A DNA stretch of 55,487 nucleotides from Bacteroidota bacterium (GTDB lineage: Bacteria > Bacteroidota > Bacteroidia > Chitinophagales > LD1). The notes beneath the pieces are model-generated. The model was not told the DNA's origin. It made no database searches and worked only from the letters and a program-made list of their open reading frames with translations. Within the stretch, counting starts at the first letter, position 1. Each line of letters opens with the position of its first letter. Positions 31,902 through 41,614 of this stretch are shown one piece after another. The position numbers and the translations under genes were made by a program. Where the stretch lies: positions 1 to 55,487 of the forward strand of contig JAFDYQ010000030.1 in assembly GCA_018267365.1 (NCBI GenBank), read 5' to 3'.

Positions 31902-34103
31902 ATGACCAGCAGGGTACTTTTACTGACACCTCCCTTTACGCAGCTCAATACGCCCTACCCGGCTACGGCCTATCTCAAGGGTTTTCTCAATACGCGTGGT
32001 ATCATCTCGCATCAGGCGGACCTGGGCATAGAGGTGATCCTGAAATTGTTTTCGCGCGCTGGGCTGGCGGAGATGTTCGCCCGGCTGGAGCAGTTCGACC
32101 TGACACTCGATGCCAACTGCTACCGCATCTACAATCTGCGCCACGAGTACCTACGCACTATAAACCCGGCCATCCGTTTTCTGCAAAATAAAAACCCGAC
32201 ACTCGCGCACTCTATTTGTGACCGCACTTTCCTCCCCGAGGCGGGCCGCTTCCGCGAGCTGGAGAACCTCGAGTGGGCCTTTGGCACTATGGGTATTCAA
32301 GATAAAGCGCGCCACCTCGCCACACTCTATCTGGAGGACCTCGGCGACCTGATCCGCGAGACCATAGACCCGCACTTTGGCTTTAGCCGCTATGCGGAGA
32401 GGCTCGGCAGGACAGCAACGCATTTTGCTCCGATAGAAGCTGAGCTAAATGCACCTGCTACTATCATTTCAGATTTTCTCTGTGAGCTTTTGGAGGAAAA
32501 GATCAGGCACTGGCAGCCCACGGTAGTGTGTCTTTCTGTCCCCTTCCCCGGCAATCTCTTTGGCGCGCTGAAGTGTGGCCAATACCTCAAGCAACACCAC
32601 CCGCATATCAAAGTCGTGCTCGGTGGCGGATATGCTAATACGGAGCTGCGTAGCCTGCGTGAGCCGCGTTTGTTTGACTACATAGACCATGTCTGTCTGG
32701 ATGATGGTGAGGCATCGCTGCTATACCTGCTGGAGTACATAGAGGGCAAGCGTAATGCAGATCAGCTGAAAAGAGTTTTTATTCGCCAGGGCGATAGCGT
32801 GACATATTATGATAACGCAAACGAACTAGACATCGCATTCAAAGATACCGGCACACCGGACTACAGCGACCTGCCCCTCGATGACTACCTCTCTGTGATA
32901 GAAGTAGCCAATCCCATGCACCGCCTCTGGAGCGATGGCCGGTGGAATAAGCTGACCCTCGCACACGGCTGCTACTGGGGCCGGTGTACATTCTGTGATA
33001 TCTCGCTCGACTATATACATAAATATGAGCCACTCTCTGCCGCGCTGATCTGCGACCGCATAGAGGCCGTGATCGCGCAGACGGGCAATAATGGCTTCCA
33101 TTTCGTAGATGAGGCAGCGCCGCCCAATCTGCTGCGCGAGGTAGCCCTCGAGATCATCCGCCGCGGCATCGTGATATCCTGGTGGACCAATATCCGTTTT
33201 GAAAAACTCTTTACCCCGGACCTCTCCCGCCTGCTCAAAGCCTCCGGCTGCATAGCTATAGCTGGCGGGTTGGAGGTAGCATCCGATAGACTACTGGATC
33301 GCATGAAAAAAGGCGTGACCGTAGCACAGGTCGCTCAGGTGGCTGATGGTTTCACGCGCGCGGGCATCATGGTGCACGCCTATCTGATGTATGGCTTCCC
33401 CACGCAGACAGATCAGGAGACCGTTGACTCGATGGAGCGCGTGCGGCAGCTGTTTGAGTCGGGTGTATTACAGTCGGGCTTCTGGCATCGCTTTGCTATG
33501 ACGGCACATAGCCCTGTGGGCCTCGCACCCGCTACCTTTGAGGTAGAGCGCGTAGGTCCTGACTTAGGCGGCTTTGCAGATAATGATCTCTATCACGATG
33601 ACCCCGCCGGTGCAGACCACGATCTCTTCAGCGAAGGCCTCCGCCGTTCTCTATTCAACTATATGCACGGCGTCGGACTGGAGATGCCACTGCAAGACTG
33701 GTTTGACCACGAGATACCAGATACCACTGTGCCACCAGATTTTGTAGACAGTGCTTTGCAAGAAGGTCTCCCTACTCCGCTTAAACGCACTACCGTAGCC
33801 GTGTGGCTGGGCCAGCTGCCGGAGCTCACTCCGTTTGAGGCAAAGCAAGGCAATAAAAAGATCGCCATGGCAGAGCTCGAGTTTTGCGACAAGAAAAAAG
33901 ACTGGCAGCTACAGACTACTGCAGAGACCGGCGATTGGCTCCTGCACATCCTCCCACGGCTTATGATCCAGAGCGGACAGGTAGCGTTGGGTTACAAAGA
34001 ACTGAGCGCCCATTACGAATCTTATACCGGCAAAAATTTTGAAGCATTCACCATGAGCCGCGAGTGGTATGAGCTACGTGAAAATGGTTTGCTAATATTG
34101 TAG
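31902..34103 (+). CDS. B12-binding domain radical SAM protein
   Basis: The start at 31902 ([12 protein letters not shown]) was chosen because the open frame further upstream runs into the inverted repeat. The N-part (to about 310) is a cobalamin-binding-like Rossmann domain with [13 protein letters not shown] and [11 protein letters not shown]. The radical SAM core has [12 protein letters not shown] with cysteines 357, 362 and 365, a CX4CX2C spacing instead of the usual CX3CX2[15 protein letters not shown] and [13 protein letters not shown] are typical core blocks. A helix-rich C-terminal part of about 200 residues has no name. It is 7 bp from the next gene. Likely methylation or rearrangement chemistry; substrate unknown. 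Confidence 0.8.
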   Translation: MTSRVLLLTPPFTQLNTPYPATAYLKGFLNTRGIISHQADLGIEVILKLFSRAGLAEMFARLEQFDLTLDANCYRIYNLRHEYLRTINPAIRFLQNKNPTLAHSICDRTFLPEAGRFRELENLEWAFGTMGIQDKARHLATLYLEDLGDLIRETIDPHFGFSRYAERLGRTATHFAPIEAELNAPATIISDFLCELLEEKIRHWQPTVVCLSVPFPGNLFGALKCGQYLKQHHPHIKVVLGGGYANTELRSLREPRLFDYIDHVCLDDGEASLLYLLEYIEGKRNADQLKRVFIRQGDSVTYYDNANELDIAFKDTGTPDYSDLPLDDYLSVIEVANPMHRLWSDGRWNKLTLAHGCYWGRCTFCDISLDYIHKYEPLSAALICDRIEAVIAQTGNNGFHFVDEAAPPNLLREVALEIIRRGIVISWWTNIRFEKLFTPDLSRLLKASGCIAIAGGLEVASDRLLDRMKKGVTVAQVAQVADGFTRAGIMVHAYLMYGFPTQTDQETVDSMERVRQLFESGVLQSGFWHRFAMTAHSPVGLAPATFEVERVGPDLGGFADNDLYHDDPAGADHDLFSEGLRRSLFNYMHGVGLEMPLQDWFDHEIPDTTVPPDFVDSALQEGLPTPLKRTTVAVWLGQLPELTPFEAKQGNKKIAMAELEFCDKKKDWQLQTTAETGDWLLHILPRLMIQSGQVALGYKELSAHYESYTGKNFEAFTMSREWYELRENGLLIL

Positions 34104-34110
34104 TACTGAT

Positions 34111-34347
34111 ATGGACAAGCACATCTCAAAAGACCCGCTGCATGGCAAAACACTCGAGGCCATCCTCATCTACCTGGAAGATGCCTACGGCTGGGACGAG
34201 CTGGGCCGCGTGATCCGCATCAACTGCTTCCTCAATAATCCGACCATCAAATCCAGCCTGAAATTTCTACGCAAAAATGAATGGGCGCGCAAGAAAGTAG
34301 AAGAACTGTATGTGTGGAGCGTGACCGAGGATCAGCCGAAACAGTGA
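34111..34347 (+). CDS. VF530/DUF2132 family protein
   Basis: A 78-residue protein with [13 protein letters not shown] (about 7-19), [20 protein letters not shown] (about 28-47) and [20 protein letters not shown], which is the full VF530 signature. Its structure in relatives suggests DNA binding. It follows the radical SAM gene at 7 bp and is coded with it. Its stop is flush with the end of the convergent gene at 34348. Confidence 0.88.
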   Translation: MDKHISKDPLHGKTLEAILIYLEDAYGWDELGRVIRINCFLNNPTIKSSLKFLRKNEWARKKVEELYVWSVTEDQPKQ

Positions 34348-34776
34348 TCACAGATCTACCATACTACGTATCTTTTCATTTATCTCCTCTAATCTATCCA
34401 TTACGGAAAAAAGCATGCCCAATGGCGGATAACAGCTGTAGCTCTCACCATTTTTGAAATATATCCGCAGGTTGTTCCTTCCATAACCCCACCGACGTTC
34501 CCAGATAACTTCCCTGAAATCTGAAATTTCATGAACATTACTTTTGAAAATTCCCTTAGCCACTACTGTTTTGTTTTCAATAAACAGTGTGCGGGTTTTT
34601 GTATACTGATAGCAAAGCACACCTAGGGAAAGTGGCACCAAAAAGAATAAATTCAATTCTCGCCCTCGTATAGCATCTATCAGGAAAAAGATTGCGCTAA
34701 GTATCATTATAACGCAAGTGATCAGGGCTAGCCAACTCTGAATAAAAGAATATTTAAAGCTGATATAGATCTTCAT
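34348..34776 (-). CDS. Small membrane protein, PH-like C-terminal part
   Basis: Two hydrophobic stretches (about 10-35 and 42-60) are followed by a soluble part with TLFIENKTVVAKGIFKSN and DFREVIWERRWGYGR, a beta pattern seen in bacterial PH-like domains. A GTG at 34791 would extend the protein by five residues and overlap the acylphosphatase stop (GTGA), so either start is possible. It is co-transcribed with the acylphosphatase gene. I do not know its role. The region is AT-richer than most neighbours. Confidence 0.6.
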   Translation of the reverse strand: MKIYISFKYSFIQSWLALITCVIMILSAIFFLIDAIRGRELNLFFLVPLSLGVLCYQYTKTRTLFIENKTVVAKGIFKSNVHEISDFREVIWERRWGYGRNNLRIYFKNGESYSCYPPLGMLFSVMDRLEEINEKIRSMVDL

Positions 34777-34787
34777 ACAGCACCCTA

Positions 34788-35090
34788 TCACTCCCTGACC
34801 TCAAAAGAATCATAGCCCACTATCACGCCGCCTGTGATGGAGACCTTCTCTACTACGGCATTGTCAGGGCCATGATGGCAGTAGTCTACCAGTTTGAATA
34901 CCATCTCCTCGGGGCCCTCGGCCTCCAGTGATACGGAGCCATTGTGTTCATTGCGTACCCAGCCATATACGCCGAGTACATCAGCTACTTTCTTTACGCT
35001 GGCGCGGAAGAAAACGCCCTGTACTTTGCCCGAAACTGTGACGCGGAGATTGGTGATACCGGTAGACATATTTTTACTATCCTTTTGCAT
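34788..35090 (-). CDS. acyP: Acylphosphatase
   Basis: The phosphate-binding loop VSGKVQGVFFR (about residues 19-29) with its Arg, and the catalytic Asn in VRNEHNGSVSLEAEG (about 45-59), define this enzyme, which hydrolyses acyl phosphates such as acetyl phosphate and 1,3-bisphosphoglycerate. From MSTGIT (35069) the product would be 93 residues, closest to the family norm; from 35090 it is 100. Confidence 0.9.
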   Translation of the reverse strand: MQKDSKNMSTGITNLRVTVSGKVQGVFFRASVKKVADVLGVYGWVRNEHNGSVSLEAEGPEEMVFKLVDYCHHGPDNAVVEKVSITGGVIVGYDSFEVRE

Positions 35091-35145
35091 TGCAATAATA
35101 ACGTAATTTTACCTCAGGCATACTGCCAGCATAGCAGCATACACA

Positions 35146-35153
35146 TAATTTTG
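35146..35153 (+). promoter_or_regulatory. -7 element of the aldo/keto reductase gene
   Basis: TAATTTTG fits the consensus and ends 25 bp before the ATG. No TTG at the correct upstream distance. Confidence 0.45.
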
Positions 35154-35178
35154 CGATCACAAAATACATACCGTCTAT

Positions 35179-36159
35179 ATGGAATACAGGAGACTCGGAC
35201 GCACAGGACTACAGATCAGCACACTTTCACTCGGCTCATGGGTCACTTTTGGCAGCCAGATAGGAGACGATATCTCTGAGGCGCTGATGGTGCGTGCCTA
35301 TGAATCGGGTGTCAATTTCTTTGACAACGCAGAAACCTATGCCAGCGGCCGGTCTGAGACGGTGATGGGCACTATCCTGAAGAAGCAGAACTGGGACCGT
35401 AGCACCTACCTCGTCTCCAGCAAGGTATACTGGGGTGGCCAGCTGCCCAATCAGAAAGGCCTCATGCGCAAGCATGTGGTAGAGGCCTGCCACGCTGCGC
35501 TGCGCCGCCTGCAGGTAGAGTACCTCGACCTCTTCTACTGCCACAGGCCCGACATACATACTCCTATAGAGGAGACCGTGCGCACCATGCACACACTCAT
35601 ACAGCAGGGCAAGGTGCTCTACTGGGGTACATCCGAGTGGACCGCACAGCAGATCACAGAGGCACACTACTGGGCGGAGCGCTATGGCCTCATAGGCCCT
35701 GTAGTAGAGCAGCCGCAGTACAATATGCTGGAGCGTGGCAAAGTAGAACTGGACTACCTGCCCGTATACAAAACTTTTGGCCTGGGCACGACTATCTGGT
35801 CTCCACTGGCCTCAGGCCTGCTCACCGGCAAATACCTCAACGGTATACCTGCTGACTCGCGCCTGGCACAGAGCAATATGGCCTGGCTCAAGGACCGCAC
35901 GCTTTCGGACACCGCGCGACTCGACAAGATCAAACAACTCGATACACTCGCACGCGAGCTCGGCGTATCACTCACGCATCTCTCGCTCTGCTGGTGCCTG
36001 CGCAATCCTAACGTTTCATCAGTGATACTCGGCGCGTCTAAAGTTTCGCAGCTGGAGGATAACCTGAAATGCTATGACGCTATGCCCAAGGCGACAGATG
36101 AAGTCATGCATAAAATAGATACGATCCTCGGCAATAAGCCAGTACAGATCGAGTACTAA
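35179..36159 (+). CDS. Aldo/keto reductase
   Basis: A (beta/alpha)8 NADPH-dependent oxidoreductase of 326 residues. The catalytic set is visible: Asp and Tyr in FFDNAETYASGRSE (about 48-61), Lys in YLVSSKVYWGG and His in FYCHRPD (about 118-124). The C-terminal cofactor block is VSSVILGASKVSQLEDNL. The KAB/YghZ-like subgroup is likely (LGRTGLQIS start, WGTSEW). Substrates are carbonyl compounds and cannot be narrowed down. It is a single gene with its own -7 element. Confidence 0.92.
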   Translation: MEYRRLGRTGLQISTLSLGSWVTFGSQIGDDISEALMVRAYESGVNFFDNAETYASGRSETVMGTILKKQNWDRSTYLVSSKVYWGGQLPNQKGLMRKHVVEACHAALRRLQVEYLDLFYCHRPDIHTPIEETVRTMHTLIQQGKVLYWGTSEWTAQQITEAHYWAERYGLIGPVVEQPQYNMLERGKVELDYLPVYKTFGLGTTIWSPLASGLLTGKYLNGIPADSRLAQSNMAWLKDRTLSDTARLDKIKQLDTLARELGVSLTHLSLCWCLRNPNVSSVILGASKVSQLEDNLKCYDAMPKATDEVMHKIDTILGNKPVQIEY

Positions 36160-36323
36160 GCAGTTTTCCTTTCTATAAAATCTTGTATGCCATTTATGGA
36201 TTTGGGCTGCTTGTCACATCTATAGATAGTACCACATGATGACGCGCGCATCATCATGATTTTGTCAACATAATCTTACTGTAATATGACCTGCAAAATG
36301 CAGCGGCTGGCCATGCCATGCCG

Positions 36324-36331
36324 TAGTTTTG
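36324..36331 (+). promoter_or_regulatory. -7 element upstream of the VWA gene
   Basis: TAGTTTTG matches TAnnTTTG. It lies inside the frame that is open from 36286, so the Met codons at 36286 and 36298 would be ahead of the transcript, which supports a start at 36370. The rest of 36160-36369 holds a small ATGATG/CATCAT inverted repeat near 36234-36252. Confidence 0.4.
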
Positions 36332-36369
36332 TATGGCCTTTTATTTCCTCACCCATTAAAACTTCTGTC

Positions 36370-38538
36370 ATGAAAAGATCAACCACACTCATGAAACCTA
36401 TCGTGCTACTATCCCTGATGATGATACTAGCGCTATCCATGAAAGCCTGGTCACTCACCACGGGCTCTATCAAAGGCAAAGTACTGGACGAAAAAGGCGA
36501 AGGCTTGATAGGCGCCACTGTGCAGATCATACATGCCAATGGAAAAACTACCGGACAGAGCAGCGGCGCAGATCTGGATGGCAACTATGAGATCAGTAAC
36601 CTCATGCAGGGAAAGTATGATTTAAAATGCGCCTATATTGGATATGAGACGCAGCTGATCAAAGGCGTGGTGGTGTCAGCAGAAAAGCCAACTATATTGA
36701 ACTTCCCTATGAAAGTGCAGGCTGTCAATCCTGCTGCAGATGTTGTTGTCACATGCGTAAAATACTGCAAGCCGCTCATAGATAGAGGTGATACCAAAAT
36801 AGAAACCACCATCTCTGCCAGAGACATCAAAAACTCAGGTGGACTCAATGTGGCCAATATTGCCTCCCAGGCATACGGCGTTACACAGACAGATGCCGGA
36901 GGCCATTCAGTGGTGATCAATGGCGGCAGGCCTGATGAAGTACAGTATATCGTAAATGGCCACCGCGTGATAGGCAATGTCAATATACCGGCGCAGGCCA
37001 GCGCCAGGCTTCGTGTCAATAAATTTTTATCAGGCTATGATATGGCTGAGTATGATATGGAGGCCGCGCCTGACATGCAGAGCAAACCGGATGAAAAGCC
37101 GAAGGCCGATCCTGAGACAGATGAAAGCTATAAAGAGATCATCGACAATAAATTTCTGAGTGCTAAAGCAGAGCCGCTCTCCACTTTCTCTATAGATGTA
37201 GATGTGGCCTCTTACGGCATCACACGCCGCAAGATCGTCGAAGGCATACTACCGCCGAGAGATGCGGTACGCTTAGAGGAGCTGGTCAACTATTTCCCAT
37301 ATCAATATGCAGATCCTACAGATGGCCGGCCATTTGCAGTGCATACAGAGCTGGCCGACTGCCCATGGGATGCCACGCACAAACTCCTGCGCGTAGGTAT
37401 ACAAGGCAAGCACATCAAAGACGAGCAGATACCACCTGCCAATCTTGTCTTCCTGGTAGATGTGTCCGGCTCTATGTGGTCTCCTGATAAACTGCCTCTC
37501 GTGCAAAAGTCGCTGGGGATGCTGGTAGATAAAATGCGCGCCCAAGACCGCATAGCGCTCGTAGTATATGCAGGCAACGCAGGCTTGGTATTACCGTCTA
37601 CCTCCGGATCTGACAAGCAGACCATTAAAAACGCCATCAATGCACTACAGGCCGGTGGCTCTACCGCGGGCGGTGCCGGTATAGAGCTGGCCTACAAAGT
37701 GGCCAAAGACAACTTTATCAAAGAAGGCAATAACCGCGTACTCCTCTGTACTGATGGAGATTTCAATGTCGGCATCAATGGTGAGGCCCCGCTTACTTCC
37801 TTCATCGAGGGGAAGCGAAAGACAGGTGTATTCCTCTCTGTTCTGGGCTTTGGCATGGGCAACTACAAAGACCGCGAGATGGAAGCCCTGGCCGACAAAG
37901 GCAACGGCAACTATGCCTATATAGACAATGAAAAAGAAGCGCAGAAAAATCTTGTGACACAGTTTAGCGGCACGCTGAATACCATAGCAAAGGATGTAAA
38001 GATCCAGGCAGTATTCAATCCCGGCACCGTGCGCACCTACCGGCTGATAGGCTACGAAAACAGGAAGCTGAATAATCAGGATTTCAGCAACGATAAAATA
38101 GATGCAGGCGAGATAGGTGCAGGCACCGCCGTGACTGCGCTCTATGAGGTAGTACCCGCTCCCGGAGCCGAAGAGGCCAGCATACCGCTGGCAGATAGTG
38201 GCAGTGATGCACGTGTGGCGCTCAGTGCCTCAGATCTCATGGCGCTGCGCATCCGCTACAAGGCACCGGATGGTGACCGCAGCCAGCTCATAGAGAGCCA
38301 TGTGTCTACTACTGCGGGTGCGCTGAGCACCACATCAGATGATTTCCGCTTTGCGGCGGCAGTCGCTTCCTTTGGTATGGAGCTGCGGCAGTCTCCATAT
38401 CGCGGCGATTTCACCTTTGAGAAAACTAAGGCCCTGGCCAAAGGCGCACTCGGACCTGACAAGGAAAACTACAGGCATGATTTCATCACCATGATAGATC
38501 AGGCTGCGAGCATCGCATCGAAGACGGCATACAAATAG
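36370..38538 (+). CDS. VWA-domain protein with carboxypeptidase-like and plug-like N-domains
   Basis: Order: signal peptide or anchor (MKPIVLLSLMMILALSMKAW), CarboxypepD_reg-like domain (GSIKGKVLDEKGEGLIGATV), then a segment with SGGLNVANIASQAYG and VVINGGRPDEVQYIVNGHRV that reads like a shortened TonB plug, an acidic linker, and a YfbK-type region: VDVDVASYGITRR, the VWA domain with MIDAS DVSGSM (Asp364) and TDGDFNVG, and a C-terminal DUF3520-like part (ALRIRYKAPDGDRSQL). The YfbK/VWA call is strong; the plug-like part has no barrel behind it. A surface or periplasmic adhesion or scaffold role is plausible. Confidence 0.85.
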   Translation: MKRSTTLMKPIVLLSLMMILALSMKAWSLTTGSIKGKVLDEKGEGLIGATVQIIHANGKTTGQSSGADLDGNYEISNLMQGKYDLKCAYIGYETQLIKGVVVSAEKPTILNFPMKVQAVNPAADVVVTCVKYCKPLIDRGDTKIETTISARDIKNSGGLNVANIASQAYGVTQTDAGGHSVVINGGRPDEVQYIVNGHRVIGNVNIPAQASARLRVNKFLSGYDMAEYDMEAAPDMQSKPDEKPKADPETDESYKEIIDNKFLSAKAEPLSTFSIDVDVASYGITRRKIVEGILPPRDAVRLEELVNYFPYQYADPTDGRPFAVHTELADCPWDATHKLLRVGIQGKHIKDEQIPPANLVFLVDVSGSMWSPDKLPLVQKSLGMLVDKMRAQDRIALVVYAGNAGLVLPSTSGSDKQTIKNAINALQAGGSTAGGAGIELAYKVAKDNFIKEGNNRVLLCTDGDFNVGINGEAPLTSFIEGKRKTGVFLSVLGFGMGNYKDREMEALADKGNGNYAYIDNEKEAQKNLVTQFSGTLNTIAKDVKIQAVFNPGTVRTYRLIGYENRKLNNQDFSNDKIDAGEIGAGTAVTALYEVVPAPGAEEASIPLADSGSDARVALSASDLMALRIRYKAPDGDRSQLIESHVSTTAGALSTTSDDFRFAAAVASFGMELRQSPYRGDFTFEKTKALAKGALGPDKENYRHDFITMIDQAASIASKTAYK

Positions 38539-38560
38539 TGAAGAGGCAACGTGTGTAGAG

Positions 38561-38592
38561 AGGCCCCTGAGATCACATCAACGGGGCTTTTA
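38561..38592 (+). terminator. Terminator after the VWA gene
   Basis: GCCCC (38563-38567) pairs with GGGGC (38583-38587), loop 15 bases, then TTTTACATTTTT. It also lies behind the convergent DUF899 gene and may serve both. Confidence 0.55.
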
Positions 38593-38597
38593 CATTT

Positions 38598-39173
38598 TTA
38601 TCCGGGATAGTCATACTTAGGCTGCCAGCTGTTCACACGCTTTGGCAGCAGGTCAAAGAAATGCCAGATACTCGCATATGTATCGCCCGGTCCGAAGAAA
38701 TCATACGCAGCGCGATAGATCCTGCCATCCCGGCGTATCAGTGCAGACACGCCCGGGTAGTAGCCTTCCTTTTCTTTGTAGAAACCAAGATCAGCTATGA
38801 AGGACGTCCCTGCTGCTGAGAGCATAGGAAAGTTCCACCCTCTGCCGGTTGCAAATTCCTTTTGCACTGCGGGCTCATCGGGAGATATCACTACAAAAGG
38901 TACGCGGTCGGACATAGGCTTGGTAAAACCGGTCAACCCATCTGCCCAGAGGGTACAATACTTACAGGCTTTGCCCATATTATGGATCACGATCAGCTCA
39001 TCCCTATCGTCAAACAGGTCAGAAAGTTTCACATCCTCACCCTCTCTGTCGCGTAGTATGTAGTCTGCTATCGGCTCAGGCTCCGCCTGGCGGCGCAGCT
39101 CCAGTATCTCTTTACGTTTTTTGGCTATATCACTTTGCAGGGACTCGATTTGCGCGTAGATTTGTTCATTCAT
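38598..39173 (-). CDS. DUF899 family thioredoxin-fold protein
   Basis: The N-terminal helix (ESLQSDIAKKRKEILELRR) precedes a thioredoxin-like core with VIHNMGKACKYCTLWADGLT (about residues 92-111), the DUF899 signature with a CX2C pair. WNFPMLSAAGTSF and FFGPGDTYASIWHFFDLLP follow the family. The start at 39173 (MNEQIYAQ) was preferred to 39197 because of the family's usual length. Members have been grouped with AhpC/TSA-type proteins; an actual redox role is not shown. Confidence 0.85.
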   Translation of the reverse strand: MNEQIYAQIESLQSDIAKKRKEILELRRQAEPEPIADYILRDREGEDVKLSDLFDDRDELIVIHNMGKACKYCTLWADGLTGFTKPMSDRVPFVVISPDEPAVQKEFATGRGWNFPMLSAAGTSFIADLGFYKEKEGYYPGVSALIRRDGRIYRAAYDFFGPGDTYASIWHFFDLLPKRVNSWQPKYDYPG

Positions 39174-39233
39174 GGCATTGCGTTTGTAATATAGCACTCA
39201 AGTTAAACGTTTATCTCTATATACTACATCAGG

Positions 39234-39878
39234 ATGAAAAAACTACTGATCCTTTTAGCTGCACTGTACAGCTTCTCTTCATATGCGCAGGGCCCGGATA
39301 AATATCTGGCCCAGATACGCAAGTATAATGAAGCCTCCGTATTTGAAGACGAGCGCTACAAGGATATGACCTGGGAGAAGTTTTATCATCTGGACGAGGC
39401 CAACGACCTGGTAGATCCTAATAATTACGACTTTGACCTGCTGAATGCGGCGGTGCTCTTTGCTGTAAACAAATATCGCGATGCACGCGGTATCAAGGCG
39501 CTGAAGTTTGAGCCCAGGCTGCGCGATGCGGCGAGCATTCACTCGTATGAGATGGTGCGCAGAAATTTCTTTGACCATGTGAATAGGTACGACAAGGCCA
39601 TAGCCATGCCCAATAATCGTACGGAAATGTGCAAGTATGCGGGTGAGCGTATAGCCGAAAACCTGGCGCGCAGTTTCGTAGACGTAGAGAAGCCGATGAC
39701 CTATACGCAGATAGCTGATATGATAGTGAAAGAGCTCAGCACTTCCTACGATCACAATAAGCATATGCTGGATCCCGGCCTGGACAAGATCGGCTGCGCC
39801 GTCATTTTTGAAGACAGACCGATAGACGGCTATTACTATATGCGCACGACGCAGGATTTCGGTAGGGACTGGCACTGA
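39234..39878 (+). CDS. CAP (SCP/PR-1) domain secreted protein
   Basis: A signal peptide (MKKLLILLAALYSFSSYAQ) precedes a CAP domain: AVNKYRDARGIKALKFEPRL (about 78-97), the His of SIHSYEMV, NFFDHVN (about 111-117), AGERIAENLARS and a final GCAVIFEDRPIDG. The family binds sterols, lipids or metal ions in various organisms; the bacterial role is open. It is a single gene, next to the periplasmic-binding-like gene. Confidence 0.87.
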   Translation: MKKLLILLAALYSFSSYAQGPDKYLAQIRKYNEASVFEDERYKDMTWEKFYHLDEANDLVDPNNYDFDLLNAAVLFAVNKYRDARGIKALKFEPRLRDAASIHSYEMVRRNFFDHVNRYDKAIAMPNNRTEMCKYAGERIAENLARSFVDVEKPMTYTQIADMIVKELSTSYDHNKHMLDPGLDKIGCAVIFEDRPIDGYYYMRTTQDFGRDWH

Positions 39879-39933
39879 TGCTCACTTCCATTCTCATATT
39901 TTCTTCTACTTTAGCTCATCAAACTGATCGCAC

Positions 39934-41304
39934 GTGAAAGTTTTTATTCTTTTACTTTTATCTCTGACCTATGTACTGTGCCAGGCACAACCCGGAAATA
40001 CACTAAGATATTCAAAGACCGGGCGCGATACCAGTGTACCCATACTCAGAGGAGACAAGGCTAAGCCCAATCCGGCAGCACTGATCAATAGTCAGGATGA
40101 GAATAGTATGACATCCGACAGTACTACTTCTACAGGTGCAGTACCGGGATTTACGGTGCATCCGGATAGTACTATCCGCATCGGTCTGCTGCTCCCTTTT
40201 GACGCGGAAGCAGCATCTGCCAAAATATATGGCTATCTTAACGATAAAGAGCTGAGTAAAGGTGATGTCTATAAACTACGCGAAAATGTGAGTGAGTCGC
40301 TGGATTTCTACCAGGGCCTGCAGTATGCTGCATCTCACACTCAGTCACCGCAGCATATAGAGTTTTATACCTATGATACGCACAATAGCGATTCTGTGGT
40401 AGAAGAATTATTGAAACTGAACGGTCTAAAGTCCTGCCAGATAGTGATAGGTCCCACCAATGTATCAGAGGCTAAAATAGTGGCATCCTGGTGTAAGGAT
40501 AATCAAATTGTGAATTTGCAGCCATTCACACCATCCAAGTCAATCGGCACTGACAATCCATATCTGGTGAGACTCATGCCCACCATAGATGCCCACCTGC
40601 AAAAGGAATATGAAATGGTCATCGATAGTTTTGCCGACAGAAATATAGTGATCTATACAGCTGGCAAGGAGCATGACCTATCCGCTGCCCGCCAGCTGGA
40701 TACCCTTTTCCATCAGTATAATCTACTCAACAATAACCGTCTGAAATATCGCCTGTATAATACGGGCGATACCAGCAGGTCTGCTGCAAAGAAAACACTG
40801 GCCAGCTACCTTAGCAGCACCTCACAAAATGTACTCCTGGTCACCTGTTATGAAGAGGCTCTCGTCAACTCCGTGCTCCGCACTATTAAGGAAAACACCG
40901 TTGTATTTGGCATGCCTACCTGGATGGACGGAGATCAGCTACGTCCTGAGTACCTGAATAAGGCGCAGCCATACATTACGGACAATTTTCACGCTGACAC
41001 TTCTTCCGCTGCAGGTACAGATTTTATAGGAGCATACAGATCGGAGTATGAGCACCGCCCCTCACGCTACAGCTATATGGGCTACGATGCTATGAACTAC
41101 CTTCTTTTCATATTGGGCCGCTATGGACTGGCTGTGAGAGATGGCTTTACCAGAGAGTCTTACGATGGATTGGGCTATAGCTTTCATATTTCTCCTCTGA
41201 TACGTATGCAGAATATGGGCTCCGAGATGACCACAAACTACTATGCCAATACCGCCATGCATCTGTACCAGATACGAGACTACCACGTCTGGTTTGTGAA
41301 GTAA
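39934..41304 (+). CDS. Periplasmic-binding-fold protein (LppC/Peripla_BP_6-like)
   Basis: A GTG start at 39934 gives a good signal peptide (LLLLSLTYVLCQAQ). The linker after it (about 25-85) is of low complexity. IRIGLLLPFDAEAA (about 87-100) begins a two-lobed binding fold; CQIVIGPTNVSEAKIVASWC and IVNLQPFTPSKSIGTDNPYL are typical of amino-acid-binding and LpoA/LppC-like proteins. Similar Bacteroidota proteins often carry a LysM part before this domain, absent here. No ABC transporter is nearby, so a role in cell-wall regulation or sensing is as likely as transport. Confidence 0.8.
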   Translation: MKVFILLLLSLTYVLCQAQPGNTLRYSKTGRDTSVPILRGDKAKPNPAALINSQDENSMTSDSTTSTGAVPGFTVHPDSTIRIGLLLPFDAEAASAKIYGYLNDKELSKGDVYKLRENVSESLDFYQGLQYAASHTQSPQHIEFYTYDTHNSDSVVEELLKLNGLKSCQIVIGPTNVSEAKIVASWCKDNQIVNLQPFTPSKSIGTDNPYLVRLMPTIDAHLQKEYEMVIDSFADRNIVIYTAGKEHDLSAARQLDTLFHQYNLLNNNRLKYRLYNTGDTSRSAAKKTLASYLSSTSQNVLLVTCYEEALVNSVLRTIKENTVVFGMPTWMDGDQLRPEYLNKAQPYITDNFHADTSSAAGTDFIGAYRSEYEHRPSRYSYMGYDAMNYLLFILGRYGLAVRDGFTRESYDGLGYSFHISPLIRMQNMGSEMTTNYYANTAMHLYQIRDYHVWFVK

Positions 41305-41308
41305 GTAT

Positions 41309-41614
41309 TTAATGGCTGGCCTGTAGCTTGGCTACCAGCTCTGCTGACACTTCGTCTGAGTATGGGCCATAGGCATTGACCAGTACCCCCTTTATAGAGC
41401 GTGGCTCGGATGATACAGCATACACTATCATCTCATCTCCCGGATCGGTCTCGCCTTCAAATCTGTACGTCTCATCTATGTGAAATTCATCCGGCCGCAG
41501 ATGTAGCTCCTCATCAGCACAGGATAGATACTCGCGTGATAAGTTAAAATTCAGTTTATAGCCCCTTTGGCTAAGGTCGGCTACTGCCTCGGTCACTGTC
41601 TGGTAGTAATGCAT
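41309..41614 (-). CDS. Conserved small cytoplasmic protein of unknown function
   Basis: A 101-residue acidic protein: QTVTEAVADLSQRGYKLNF at the start, HLRPDEFHIDETYRFEG in the middle, and KGVLVNAYGPYSDEVSAELV at the end. Very similar small proteins are common in Bacteroidota and are sometimes labelled 'phosphoribosylpyrophosphate synthetase', but at this length they cannot be that enzyme and no PRPP motif is visible. It ends 4 bp from the convergent binding-protein gene. Confidence 0.8.
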   Translation of the reverse strand: MHYYQTVTEAVADLSQRGYKLNFNLSREYLSCADEELHLRPDEFHIDETYRFEGETDPGDEMIVYAVSSEPRSIKGVLVNAYGPYSDEVSAELVAKLQASH

